The position numbers and the translations under genes were made by a program. The notes beneath the pieces were generated by a model. That model made no database searches. It had not been told where the DNA came from and saw nothing but the letters and a program-made list of their open reading frames with translations. Shown one piece after another: positions 56,601-64,000 of a stretch of DNA of 64,000 nt. The stretch spans positions 23,224,001 to 23,288,000 of the forward strand of contig NC_069365.1 in the NCBI RefSeq assembly GCF_021730395.1. The letters run 5' to 3'. This stretch comes from Mercenaria mercenaria (taxonomy: Eukaryota > Mollusca > Bivalvia > Venerida > Veneridae). Each line of letters opens with the position of its first letter. The first letter of the stretch is position 1.

Positions 56601-58379
56601 AAAAATAGAAGATATGCCGAAATGCTCTGGTAGCATAGCAATTTCCAGTTATGTACATCCTGCTTTGGATCAAGATGTACACTCCGAGATAAACGAATTC
56701 CTGCTTTTTCATGGCACCAAGGAAGAAAATGTGATAACTATTTGCAATGATGGCCTTGATCCAAGAATTAGCAATGGGGACTCTATGTTTGGGCCAGGTA
56801 TATATGCAGCTGAAAGTGCGACAAAAGCTGACCAATATGCAGGTATGCATGATTTCCTATATAAATCTGTTATATAAGTGTCATGACATTGTTCTTGTAT
56901 CTTTTAATGGAAAACGTAATTGCATTTAACTGAATTTCTACATATTGACATACACATCAGATCATTCTGAATTTTCTTTTTGTGCACTTGTAAAATGCGA
57001 CGTATTGTGTGATCACCTTCGGCGGCAAGAAACCAACTTTGGTTCTAATATCTCAGATAAGGTCGAAAACCAGCTGTATTGACTCAGTGCCTCAAAAGTT
57101 ATGGTCCTAACATTACTATAAATTGTGAAAATTAACAGAGTCCGCTGTCTAATTTGAGACTAGTTCTGATTCAAAGTTCATTAAACTTAGTCATCTTGTT
57201 CATGAGCATAATATGTGGATCAAGTTCAAAAACCATCTGGATCCTCCAAGTCTTTCCGAAGATATGGCCCTTGAATTACCAAACATTACGAAATTGTTTA
57301 GTGCCTGCTGCCTAACTTGAGGCTAGTTCGTTTCAAATGTTCACCATATTTGGAAACAATATTTATGATCATGATATCTCTTGGCTCTGGAGTTATAGCC
57401 CTTTAATGACTAAATATTTCGAAAAATTGACATTGTCCGCTATCTAACTTGAGTTACTGTAGTTCTTACCAAATGTTTACCAAACGTGGTCACAATGTGT
57501 ATAGGCATAATTTTTGAACAGGTTTGGTAACAAATGGATACTTCCAGTCACTATTCACTTACGGCCATCGAATCATGATTTAAGCAGTCCTTACGCACTG
57601 TTCGCCATATTTTATCAGAATGTTGATAGGGGTGTTATCTCGATCAGAGTGGATAACAGTGGCATAGTCTTTATCGCTGTGGTGTAGTCATGGCCACCTT
57701 TGAATTAGGCAAATTTGAGATAATTGACAACTTGTCTGCTCAATAAATAGATTATTTTAGGACCTTCTTGTAGAATTATTGATATAACATAATTTGATAG
57801 AACAAGCAAATTCGATGAATTGATATCCCCGCCGAATGGGTTTGTGGTGAGGAATGGCAAAGAATATATCCGGCAAAAGGTTAAGGATGTTTGTCATGAG
57901 TGGTGACGACGGTGTGTGTGGGGGTGGGGAGGGTGCAATATTTCTTCATGTAAAATGTAAATATAACTAAGATAATTGAAGCACACGTAAGCAACAACAA
58001 TTTATTAGTCGATATATTTTGAAGGAAATCTCATTTACCTCTAATGAATGGAATAAATAAGTTTACATTTTCTACTTGTCTCATTGTAGATGATAAAGGA
58101 CGGCGCTCAGCAGGAAAGGGTAACACCAAAAAGATGTTCCTCATACGTATGGTTCTAGGTAACAGTCACATCTGCACTAAGAAAAATCCAAACAAATTTC
58201 GGAGACCACCATGTACAACGTGCATCAAGGATGACTGCAAGAATGCAGGACATGCTGGGAAATTTGGACATGCCTACGATTCTGTAGTGGGTGACAACAA
58301 GAAGCTGTTCCGAGAATTTATCGTTTATGACAGCAGTTTATGTTACCCGGAATACTTGATAACGTATGAGAGACGTTAA
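36252..58379 (+). CDS. PARP gene B: KH-like region, UIM, macrodomain, KH-like, PARP catalytic domain (complete)
   Basis: NAD+-dependent ADP-ribosyltransferase, paralogue of gene A. The 15 coding exons are 36252-36285, 38148-38189, 42762-43812, 46181-46335, 46839-46971, 47363-47543, 48124-48170, 49529-49868, 50248-50346, 51023-51148, 52048-52224, 53979-54432, 55604-55810, 56090-56842 and 58090-58379. Their 4089 nt divide by three, every junction phase matches and no internal stop appears, giving about 1362 residues. Approximate positions: KH-like region 60-375, UIM 533-548, macrodomain 650-815, polar basic linker to 946, KH-like 950-1045, catalytic domain 1070-1362 with His 1223, Tyr 1254 and Glu 1342. 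The first two exons are tiny and less certain than the rest. An ISRE-like motif lies upstream. Introns hold many mobile elements and tandem arrays. Confidence 0.88.
36286..37290. other. Gene B intron 1, left part
   Basis: AT-rich, with a short ATATA tract at 36570-36610. No repeat or gene recognised. Confidence 0.4.
37295..37916. mobile_element. 622-bp GC-rich hairpin (foldback) element in gene B intron 1
   Basis: Left end ATGGTGGCTGATTTCTGCCA and right end TGGCAGAAATCAGCCACCAT are exact complements. The arms stay complementary, with some mismatches, to a centre near 37605. Both are built from TTGGCGC/CGCCAA and GACGACAA words. GC content is far above the flanks. Open frames on both strands here are spurious. 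The RNA form would be a roughly 310-bp stem within an intron. Confidence 0.9.
38148..38189 (+). CDS. Gene B proposed second coding exon
   Basis: A 42-nt exon after a pyrimidine-rich acceptor (cctttttag), ending at CAACG|GTAAAT, phase 1 to phase 1. It encodes ERENMVGFEEEDYN. Its length is a multiple of three, so skipping it would keep the frame, and alternative use is possible. Confidence 0.45.
38268..38520 (+). mobile_element. Diverged SINE with tRNA-Arg-like head
   Basis: Matches 17158-17450: TTAGCTCAATA, GATCTAAGGATCGCGGGG, GAGTTCGATCCCC, CACTGATTAGGTTAA, TGAAATACTGTTGAAA. It is a dead tRNA head followed by the same body, located in gene B intron 2. Confidence 0.8.
38585..38645. repeat. 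(CA)n(TA)n microsatellite
   Basis: ACACAC tract followed by ATATAT tracts, in gene B intron 2. Confidence 0.93.
38646..40250. other. Gene B intron 2, unremarkable part
   Basis: AT-rich with no recognised repeat or exon. Confidence 0.4.
40252..40424. mobile_element. Short Tc1/mariner-like MITE
   Basis: Inverted ends AGTACAGTCAAACT / AGTTTGACTGTACT with a TA next to each end (TA target duplication as in Tc1/mariner elements). It is about 170 bp, noncoding, in gene B intron 2. Confidence 0.72.
40425..41186. other. Gene B intron 2, unremarkable part
   Basis: No repeat or exon recognised. Confidence 0.4.
41187..42326. mobile_element. hAT-like MITE with 8-bp target duplication
   Basis: Inverted ends TAGGGATGGCAACGAAT / ATTCGTTGCCATCCCTA (41195-42318) are flanked by the identical 8-mer CCAAAAAT (41187-41194 and 42319-42326). 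An 8-bp duplication and TAGGG..GGCAAC ends are hallmarks of hAT transposons. Subterminal CGAATATTCG palindromes are repeated at both ends. It is 1124 bp, noncoding, in gene B intron 2. Confidence 0.93.
42762..43812 (+). CDS. Gene B large N-terminal exon: KH-like region
   Basis: A 1051-nt exon after tcttttacag, ending GCA|GTGAGT. It encodes about 350 residues. A polar N-terminal part is followed by charged beta-alpha units such as IKIDLLVLGRFNAKHE, KKVIFKTRSFDELKVLKLKM, TEREARKGIQLLEEEITQL and VFVAENGETIVVEGLIEQEA. The repeated strand-helix-strand pattern resembles the KH-like modules in the N-terminal halves of PARP10/PARP14-type proteins. No RRM RNP motif is seen. The corresponding part of gene A lies outside the window. 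Confidence 0.85.
44105..45745. repeat. 52-bp tandem array in gene B intron 3
   Basis: About 31 copies of a 52-bp unit (CCTACCGTCGCCATATCCTG followed by CTATCGCTATCTCTCTATCC and TACTATCGATAT), with substitutions and a few indels. The 52-bp period shifts frame each copy and so closes every three copies. The long open frames here are an artefact of the array. Inverted, decayed copies (GGATGGTATGACAG) precede it at 43995-44105. Confidence 0.95.
45746..46180. other. Gene B intron 3, right end
   Basis: No feature recognised before the acceptor at 46180. Confidence 0.4.
46181..47543 (+). CDS. Gene B exons 4-6: second N-terminal strand-helix units and acidic region
   Basis: Exons 46181-46335, 46839-46971 and 47363-47543, with phases 2-1, 1-2 and 2-0. 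They encode LDVVTLSEGPLKLQVSVEEE, ALIWQENIDIRSISSQ, WLLTKGLESLTGKEFVSRFE, then an acidic stretch GTIDDFNDYDEQVFQDD just before the UIM exon. The first two exons look like another KH-like unit. No catalytic function is suggested. Confidence 0.75.
46555..46800. repeat. About 36-bp tandem repeat next to a gene B acceptor
   Basis: Five or six imperfect copies of GTGAGGTTTGTCCCCTTAGT followed by GCATGCTGTTAAAAT. The array ends about 40 bp before the acceptor of exon 46839-46971. Confidence 0.8.
48124..48170 (+). CDS. Gene B exon 7: ubiquitin-interacting motif
   Basis: A 47-nt exon encoding SEEEALQMALEQSVQ, a canonical UIM with an acidic patch, the conserved Ala and the Ser four residues later. 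It has the same length and phases as gene A's 664-710 exon. UIMs bind ubiquitin and occur in PARP10, where they are linked to ubiquitin-dependent signalling. Confidence 0.88.
48230..49420 (+). repeat. Degenerate tandem repeat, about 190 bp, about five copies
   Basis: Recurring phrases are TAACTTTAAAAGTACAATAT, TTTTCATGAAACTTGATACA, CCGTTTATTTTGCTGT and GTTGCTATGGCAACAAATA. It is noncoding and fills intron 7 of gene B. A (CTGT)n tract lies at 49190-49215. Confidence 0.85.
49529..52224 (+). CDS. Gene B exons 8-11: linker and macrodomain core
   Basis: Exons 49529-49868 (340 nt), 50248-50346 (99), 51023-51148 (126) and 52048-52224 (177). They encode a polar linker, then macrodomain landmarks: KVQLIQGQIIQQQ, ADALVNVMSWTESSFDG, GAVVVTCSSGQLQHK with FHVKLK, and SVAMPPIGVDKVCRYPPADV. 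The first Asn of the VNAAN loop is kept and the second is Ser. The phosphate-loop G-x-G seen in gene A is G-V-D here. Binding to ADP-ribose may therefore differ between the paralogues. Confidence 0.87.
50440..50700. repeat. About 33-bp tandem repeat in gene B intron 9
   Basis: Imperfect copies of GTGGCAATTTACGCTATCCT followed by ATACCGACAGA, about seven in all. Noncoding. Confidence 0.8.
50785..50833 (+). mobile_element. SINE 3' tail fragment
   Basis: GGGTGTAACGTTAAACCAAA followed by CAAACAACC matches the tails of the SINEs at 9962 and 17520. The rest of the element is not evident. Confidence 0.55.
51149..52047. other. Gene B intron 10
   Basis: AT-rich with no recognised element or exon. 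Confidence 0.4.
52300..53940 (+). pseudogene. Decayed jockey/CR1-like LINE fragment in gene B intron 11
   Basis: Pieces of a reverse transcriptase in the plus sense: VFCHISKAFD, then a stop, VWHRGLLTKLSSIGVEGNLL, NWFGSYLSDRKERVV and CVPQGSIFGPLLFLV. Further along come PILKY-like and ARRIITGATQ segments near 53140-53240. Several stops and frame changes and a loss of the FADD region show it is dead. It is related to, but not the same family as, the LINE at 25601-31187. It ends near (ATAAT) repeats at 53935. Confidence 0.85.
53979..55810 (+). CDS. Gene B exons 12-13: macrodomain end, basic linker, KH-like segment
   Basis: Exon 53979-54432 (454 nt) starts with the last macrodomain strand TILLVVNDDATYMVFDEV. 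It continues with about 125 residues rich in Lys, Arg, Ser, His and Asp (for example SKARDSKAHDRRSGN) and ends in phase 1. Exon 55604-55810 (207 nt) encodes LNVTITAENKDICMKAREAF and TTNDIKSIE, matching gene A's 4848-5096 exon. A 30-bp tandem array fills the intron between them. Confidence 0.85.
54722..55210. repeat. 30-bp tandem array in gene B intron 12
   Basis: About 16 copies of a 30-bp unit GTGCGTGGTGTGGATATGCC followed by TCCCACACCT. Because 30 is a multiple of three, several frames on both strands stay open for 90-200 codons (for example a GVDMPPTPVR decapeptide on the plus strand). No splice or start context ties it to the gene, so it is treated as intronic satellite. Confidence 0.93.
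56090..56842 (+). CDS. Gene B exon 14: PARP catalytic domain, main part
   Basis: A 753-nt exon. It encodes the end of the KH-like segment (YYILRGHEGMVRKACTEIRK), then PKYWMNYKQGKSL, FELVELGPGRHAFSSIIKMI, LFVLKIERVENLDLYEVF, NEFLLFHGTKEENVITIC (NAD-binding His at 56710-56712, followed by Gly as usual) and DSMFGPGIYAAESATKADQY. The MFGPGIY segment is close to tankyrase MFGAGIY, whereas the front half (YWMN.., IERVEN) is like PARP14-group enzymes. Confidence 0.93.
56960..57770 (+). repeat. Degenerate repeat in gene B intron 14
   Basis: Loosely repeated phrases (CTAACTTGAGACTAGTTC, TCAAATGTTCACCATATTTG, AAGTTATGGCCCTT-like) at intervals of about 120-150 bp. It is the same general type as the other degenerate intronic repeats. 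Noncoding. Confidence 0.6.
58090..58379 (+). CDS. Gene B last exon: PARP C-terminus with catalytic Glu and Cys/His cluster
   Basis: A 290-nt exon after tcattgtag, ending TAA. It contains MFLIRMVLGN, RRPPCTTCIKDDC and GH (C-X2-C-X4-C-X4-H, 58212-58253), then FREFIVYDSSLCYPEYLITY with the Glu at the PARP1 E988 position. It ends ERR-stop. Sequence and spacing match gene A's 8508-8803 exon. Confidence 0.93.
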
Positions 58380-58464
58380 AGTGACTCGTTCAAACTATTT
58401 GGGTACAAATGCTATCGTTTAAAACTGGTTTTATGCATAATTGTCAGTTTTTGCTTCTCAGTGT

Positions 58465-58584
58465 CACATGACCTTTCTATACCGATTCTGGGTAAAAATA
58501 GAGCGTCCTCCTTTTTACACAGAATCGGTATAGAAAGGTCATGTGTAAGGTCTGTGTAAAAAGGAGGATGCTCTATTTTTACCC
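58465..58584. repeat. Interleaved inverted repeats (A-B-A'-B') just after gene B
   Basis: A (58465-58490, begins CACATGACCTTTC) is exactly complementary to A' (58519-58544). B (58490-58522, begins GGGTAAAAATAGAGC) is complementary with one mismatch to B' (58552-58584). The arms interleave, so both hairpins cannot form at once except as a pseudoknot. It lies about 90 bp after the gene B stop. Confidence 0.85.
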
Positions 58585-58589
58585 AAATT

Positions 58590-58935
58590 GTTAAAAAGAA
58601 GCTTTAACCATGATAGTAATCTTGACAGGAACTGTGGAAAAAATAACTTTAACCTTGAGAGTGATGGAAGAACTGCTAAAGATTAGCTCTAACAAGAGTG
58701 TGAGAGGAACAATTAAAGAGAAAAAAGCCTTAACCTTGAGAGTGGGAGAGAAAGTGTTAAAAGAGTATTCTTTAACCTTGAGAGAGTAGTAGTGAAACTG
58801 TTAAAGAATAGCTTTTACCTTGAAAGTGGGAGAAAAACTATTAAAGCTAAGCTTTAACCTTAGCTTAAGCCTTGAAAGTGAAAGAGACACTTTAACATTG
58901 GGAGTGGGAGATAAACTGTTAAAAAGAAACTTTCA
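58590..58935. repeat. Degenerate 42-bp repeats flanking the 125-bp array (left)
   Basis: Imperfect units of the type TTAAAGAGTAGCTTTAACC followed by TTGAGAGTGGGAGAGAAACTG. The 125-bp unit next door looks like three such units fixed together. Confidence 0.75.
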
Positions 58936-60558
58936 TCTTGAGAGTGAAAGAGAGACTGTTAAACAGTAGCTTTAATAATCTACAGAGTTAGAGAGAAACT
59001 GATAAAGAGAATCTTAAACCTTTTGTGAATGATGGATAAATTGTAATAGAGAAACATTAATCTTGAGAGCGAAAGAGAGACTGTTAAACAGTAGCTTTAA
59101 TAATGTACAGAGTTAGAGAGAAACTGATAAAGAGAATCTTAAACCTTTTGTGAATGATGGATAAATTGTAATAGAGAAACATTAATCTTGAGAGCGAAAG
59201 AGAGACTGTTAAACAGTAGCTTTAATAATGTACAGAGTTAGAGAGAAACTGATAAAGAGAATCTTAAACCTTTTGTGAATGATGGATAAATTGTAATAGA
59301 GAAACATTAATCTTGAGAGCGAAAGAGAGACTGTTAAACAGTAGCTTTAATAATGTACAGAGTTAGAGAGAAACTGATAAAGAGAATCTTAAACCTTTTG
59401 TGAATGATGGATAAATTGTAATAGAGAAACATTAATCTTGAGAGCGAAAGAGAGACTGTTAAACAGTAGCTTTAATAATGTACAGAGTTAGAGAGAAACT
59501 GATAAAGAGAATCTTAAACCTTTTGTGAATGATGGATAAATTGTAATAGAGAAACATTAATCTTGAGAGCGAAAGAGAGACTGTTAAACAGTAGCTTTAA
59601 TAATGTACAGAGTTAGAGAGAAACTGATAAAGAGAATCTTAAACCTTTTGTGAATGATGGATAAATTGTAATAGAGAAACATTAATCTTGAGAGCGAAAG
59701 AGAGACTGTTAAACAGTAGCTTTAATAATGTACAGAGTTAGAGAGAAACTGATAAAGAGAATCTTAAACCTTTTGTGAATGATGGATAAATTGTAATAGA
59801 GAAACATTAATCTTGAGAGCGAAAGAGAGACTGTTAAACAGTAGCTTTAATAATGTACAGAGTTAGAGAGAAACTGATAAAGAGAATCTTAAACCTTTTG
59901 TGAATGATGGATAAATTGTAATAGAGAAACATTAATCTTGAGAGCGAAAGAGAGACTGTTAAACAGTAGCTTTAATAATGTACAGAGTTAGAGAGAAACT
60001 GATAAAGAGAATCTTAAACCTTTTGTGAATGATGGATAAATTGTAATAGAGAAACATTAATCTTGAGAGCGAAAGAGAGACTGTTAAACAGTAGCTTTAA
60101 TAATGTACAGAGTTAGAGAGAAACTGATAAAGAGAATCTTAAACCTTTTGTGAATGATGGATAAATTGTAATAGAGAAACATTAATCTTGAGAGCGAAAG
60201 AGAGACTGTTAAACAGTAGCTTTAATAATGTTACAGAGTTAGAGAGAAACGATTAAAGAGAATCTTAACCTTTTGTGAATGAGGATAAATTGTAATAGAG
60301 AAACATTAATCTTGAGAGCGAAAGAGAGACTGTTAAACAGTAGCTTTAATAATGTACAGAGTTAGAGAGAACTGATAAAGAGAATCTTAAACCTTTTGTG
60401 AATGATGGATAAATTGTAATAGAGAAACATTAATCTTGAGAGCGAAAGAGAGACTGTTAAACAGTAGCTTTAATAATGTACAGAGTTAGAGAGAAACTGA
60501 TAAAGAGAATCTTAAACCTTTTGTGAATGATGGATAAATTGTAATAGAGAAACATTAA
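58936..60558. repeat. 125-bp higher-order tandem array, 13 copies
   Basis: About 13 copies of a 125-bp unit (starts TCTTGAGAGCGAAAGAGAGA, ends AGAGAAACATTAA). Most copies are identical, with starts at 58936, 59061, 59186, 59311 and so on. Copies at about 60186-60380 have several one-base insertions or deletions. Noncoding. Confidence 0.97.
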
Positions 60559-60885
60559 TCTTGAGAGTGGTGGAGAAACTGTTAAACCGTAGTTTTATTC
60601 TTAAGAGTGAGACAGAAACGTTTAAAGAGCATAGCTTTAACATAGAGAATGAGAAACAAACTGGTTTAAAGATGATTTAACCTTGAGGGTGAGAGAGAAA
60701 CTATAAAAGACAAGCTTTGTCCTTGAGAATGGGAGAGAAACAGTAAGAGAGCTTTAGCCCAGAGACTGAGAAAGAAAAGAGTAGTTATATAACCTTGCGA
60801 CTTGGACGGAGAAACTCTAAAACAGTAACTTTAACATTGATATCGAGAGAGGAACTGTTAAAAGTAGCTTTAACCTTGAGAATAT
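60559..60885. repeat. Degenerate 42-bp repeats flanking the 125-bp array (right)
   Basis: Imperfect units with GAGAAACTGTTAAA, GTAGCTTTAAC and CTTGAGAGTGAGA, fading out by about 60890. Confidence 0.75.
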
Positions 60886-61765
60886 CGATAAGAAGGAATT
60901 GCTTTTATTGTATATATCCAATCTGCATAAACGAGTGTGTTTTTATAACAGGCTCTCTAAATTATTTAGATATTCAATTTTATTAGTTTCTAAAACTGAA
61001 CAGTTATTTCATAATACGTCTAACATTGTTTGTAAGATTTAACTTTGGGAGTTGGATCCTTTCCCTGGCAATTGTCTTTTACTTAGATTTACCTTTGTCC
61101 GTTATCTGTTTGTCCGTACGTCGCCTTTGTGTTGTTCATATCTCGAAACGTATTATAGTTTAGTTGTTATTCATAGAGATGAAACATTATGGGAATAATT
61201 TTTCGCATGACTAAGAATGTGTGCACCTGGGATTTTGTTTTGGATTTAACTCTGCTAGACCGGATTTATTGCCTTTATCGTAAACAAATATATGTGCATT
61301 AGGGGACTCAAAGTTTGTGTCACACTTACCCCAAAGCGTATTTGCCCAAGAGTCATTAAACTTTATAAAAATGTTATTAAACATGTAAAATTGTATACAA
61401 TGAGATTTATTAAAAAATATACCCCCTTTCCTCGTCTTAGCCTTTTCCTGTCCCACAAACAAATTACTCTTTCAGTTTCTTTTATCGAGTATTTCTTGTA
61501 TTTCGAGTATGTTTTATAGTACCAATTCCCCCACCCCCGATGACTCACATCCGACCCCAGGTAACATTAAATGTTATGTGGTCTTGCACTGTTAACAGGC
61601 AACAATAACTGTTTAGTGACAGGAAATTTTGGGTCAAGTGTACTACGAACACACATCTATCCAAAGTATAACTCTGTTCTGATTAGAAATGTTTGCATGA
61701 TATTATTGCAATTATTTTGTTTGTTGTACATGCGAAGTGAGTCTGTAATAAAGATAATTAAAGTT
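60886..61765. other. Intergenic DNA, no recognised feature
   Basis: Short open frames on both strands near 61210-61550 overlap each other and show no domain or codon pattern. Confidence 0.4.
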
Positions 61766-61769
61766 GCAT

Positions 61770-62290
61770 GAAGCTTTGAGATCAACAATCGTAGATGTAT
61801 ATTCAATTTCCAAAACTGTGCAGGTCGTAGATCGACATAACATATAGATCCGGGTTTGCAATCGAAGATCAACACTCTTTTTTTTTTCTGATCGTAGATT
61901 AATATTCAGTGTAGACCAGGATCTGCAGTCGCAGATAAGTATTAAGAAAAGCCCAGGTCGCAGATCTACATTTAGAAATGTTTAAATCGTAGATCGATAA
62001 ACATATCGCAGATAAACATAAAAAATAGTCAAGGTTGTAGACCAACATTCAAAGATGTCCATGTCGTAGATCAACATTAAATGTAGACAGCAAGTCAGCA
62101 ATCGCAAATTGACATTCAAAATCTAGGGAGAGAGTTTCTAAAATCGATAAAAGCTTATAGCTTTCTACTCAATCCTCTATGTTTGTACATTCAACAAGTT
62201 ACTGTAACAGTTATAATTATATCAATAAAATACTGTTTAAACCAACATTCAAAACTGTTCATATCGTAGATCAACATTAATTTCTGATAC
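61770..62290. repeat. Degenerate GTAGATC.ACATT minisatellite
   Basis: About ten imperfect units around CGTAGATCAACATTCAAA with variable spacers (for example CAGGTCGTAGATCGACAT and GGTCGCAGATCTACAT), interrupted near 62120-62240. Confidence 0.75.
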
Positions 62291-64000
62291 TGTCAGATCC
62301 GGGTCAAATTTAAAAATATGAAATTTCTTTGTTATCTGTTTAAAATCTGGGAATAAATCATTTTCAATGTAATTTTTTAACATAGCATCTCATATTTTAC
62401 CAAATGTAATACCTCCCTTCATTATATAACGTTTGCATTGTATGTTTTAATTAATCATTGCTTTATGTCATATTTAAAATGTAGTTTATTACTTTTGTAC
62501 AAACATTGAAAGCGCTACTAAGAAAAGCTAGAAAATGATATATGATATTTTTTCCAAAACATTAAACACTAATATATTCTGAGTCAAACTGTTGTATTTT
62601 TTGTTCCTGTGTATACATCTGCGTTTATGTTGTCACTATAAAGGAGCCTGCTGAACTAAGATAATTTCTTCGAACCGAGAATCTCACGAAGTCTGAATAC
62701 TCCTTTTTCCAGTAAGAAATTAACTCCCAATTCCTATAGGCCTACAGGAAAAGTGAGAAAATGATCCTTACAAACGGCAAGTGAGACTGAAATGACTAAA
62801 TTAATATGGAATAAGAAACCGGATCCCTGAGTCTGTTTCAGAAGTCGTATATAGAAAAGAAACAATCCGAAAATGTAAGAAAATGCATGTCATTTAAAGC
62901 TTGTGAATATGAATACAACACGGAAACAATGCCGAAAGTGACTGTAGCAAAAATAGTCAGATAATATAAAGTAGAATCAAAAGAGGTATTGACAATATTT
63001 AGATAAAATCTGAATTTCAAACGAGGAATAATGAACTGGAAAAGAAAAATAATTGAAATTCATTAAAACTTTTTTTTCCAAAAAAGTAGGATTCCATTCA
63101 TGTCATTAAATCTTTACGACTGTAAGTGATATTTTCCAAGGTTTTGAAATTGTGATTCTCAGTACATGAGAATTCAGTTCGAATAAGAGGTACTTCTGTG
63201 AGACGATAGTGTCAGATGAGGAGTTCATATGAAATGGGACCGAGCTCGACAATTGTAGTCAAAGACAGCTTTGCCGATAGAGTCGTAAATCCGAAGACGG
63301 GACCCTTACGGGGCAGCCCTTTCTGGAGCTCGCATCTGGCGAATGGGTAGTTTGTCCGTGTTCTCCAGCATTTAACGAAGACTGAAGAATTGTCTTATCT
63401 TTGTTCTATTATCACACTTGCTGAACGGTTTATAAATTCAGAATTTACATTCAATTCATGCAGTTTCACTAAAATCTGTACTACTTCAGCAACGATAGGG
63501 CAACATGAAAATTTAGTGTCTGGAAACGTCCATGTTATGTTTTTCATTTCACTTAAATGCTAAAATTGTTATCAGGGAAATAACTGAATTATTGTAGATC
63601 TACTATTGCTTTGACCTGTCAAAATATGTTTCTGACTTTCATGTTAATACTACATAGGCGGAATAGAATATAATGAAAGCCATGAACGTGCGTTGAAGGT
63701 CATAGTATGATTTTACTATTTAGCATAAACAGTGTATTACTCGTACCGAAAGATAACCTCTGTAGCGCATTGCACACAGTGTTTATGTAACGTGTTCGAT
63801 CGCGTGTATCAGCGAGAAAACGAAAGTAGATAACTTTATTTTCGGAAAACCCAGATAGCTATAATCGTGAGCGGGTTATTGTTTTATCTTTGATATTATG
63901 GATAGTTTATTGATGTTTACTTGTTTAAACTGAAACCTAACATCTTATGAATAAAGGCACTGCATAGCACCGCGGACTTCGGGATAAATAAGAGACTGTG
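62291..64000. other. Intergenic DNA to window end
   Basis: AT-rich with no recognised gene. A GC-richer block at 63185-63380 has a weak minus-strand frame (GPISYELLI) that I could not assign. Confidence 0.35.

Noticed and set aside
63185-63380. Coding fragment on the minus strand (GPISYELLI)
   Set aside because: The frame is short, no family could be named, and there are no matching splice signals or neighbours.
1-64000. LTR retroelements, endogenous viruses or Polintons
   Set aside because: No LTR pair, protease, integrase, capsid or envelope-like frame was recognised. The reverse transcriptase pieces are all of non-LTR (LINE) type.

Overview
This is an intron-rich, AT-rich animal genomic window. 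It most likely comes from a bivalve mollusc. That assignment is inferred from tRNA-headed SINEs with a conserved central domain, many TTAA-flanked and foldback DNA elements, degenerate tandem repeats of about 135-190 bp, and a macrodomain-PARP paralogue pair. No genus can be assigned by eye. I see no prokaryotic features, no LTR retroelement or virus-like element, no CRISPR array and no rRNA.

Only one gene family can be supported: two tandem, same-strand ADP-ribosyltransferase (PARP/ARTD) genes. Gene A is the 3' part of a gene that enters from the left. It has nine visible coding exons from 664 to 8803, whose phases join into 791 residues plus a stop. Gene B appears complete. It has 15 coding exons from 36252 to 58379, whose phases join into about 1362 residues. 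From the UIM exon to the stop the two genes share exon order and phases, and several exon lengths are identical (47, 99 and 177 nt). Domain order in B is: KH-like N-terminal region, ubiquitin-interacting motif (UIM), one macrodomain split over five exons, basic/polar linker, KH-like segment, PARP catalytic domain. Both paralogues keep the glutamate of the H-Y-E triad, unlike the vertebrate macro-PARPs. Both also carry a conserved C-X2-C-X4-C-X4-H cluster in a catalytic-domain loop. Gene B has an ISRE-like GAAACCGAAA motif about 150 bp upstream of its proposed ATG. This fits an inducible stress or antiviral role, but that role is inference.

Layout: 1-425 minisatellite; 664-8803 gene A, with degenerate repeats in its last intron; 8.9-36 kb intergenic and packed with mobile elements. 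That intergenic stretch holds SINEs, a pair of TTAA MITEs carrying a tRNA-like T-arm, a Tc1-like transposon split by another repeat, a GACGTC-rich MITE, a four-layer nest (MITE, CTGTAAAA element, jockey/CR1-like LINE, 3-kb TTAA palindrome) at 24.2-31.4 kb, and a 1.37-kb foldback. Gene B (36.2-58.4 kb) has introns swollen by a 622-bp GC-rich hairpin, a SINE, a hAT-like MITE with an 8-bp target duplication, 52-bp and 30-bp tandem arrays, and a decayed LINE. A 125-bp higher-order satellite (58.9-60.6 kb) follows, then mostly featureless AT-rich DNA.

Most open frames outside the PARP exons are frames through repeats. One weak candidate for a small two-exon gene (11483-12887) is noted.
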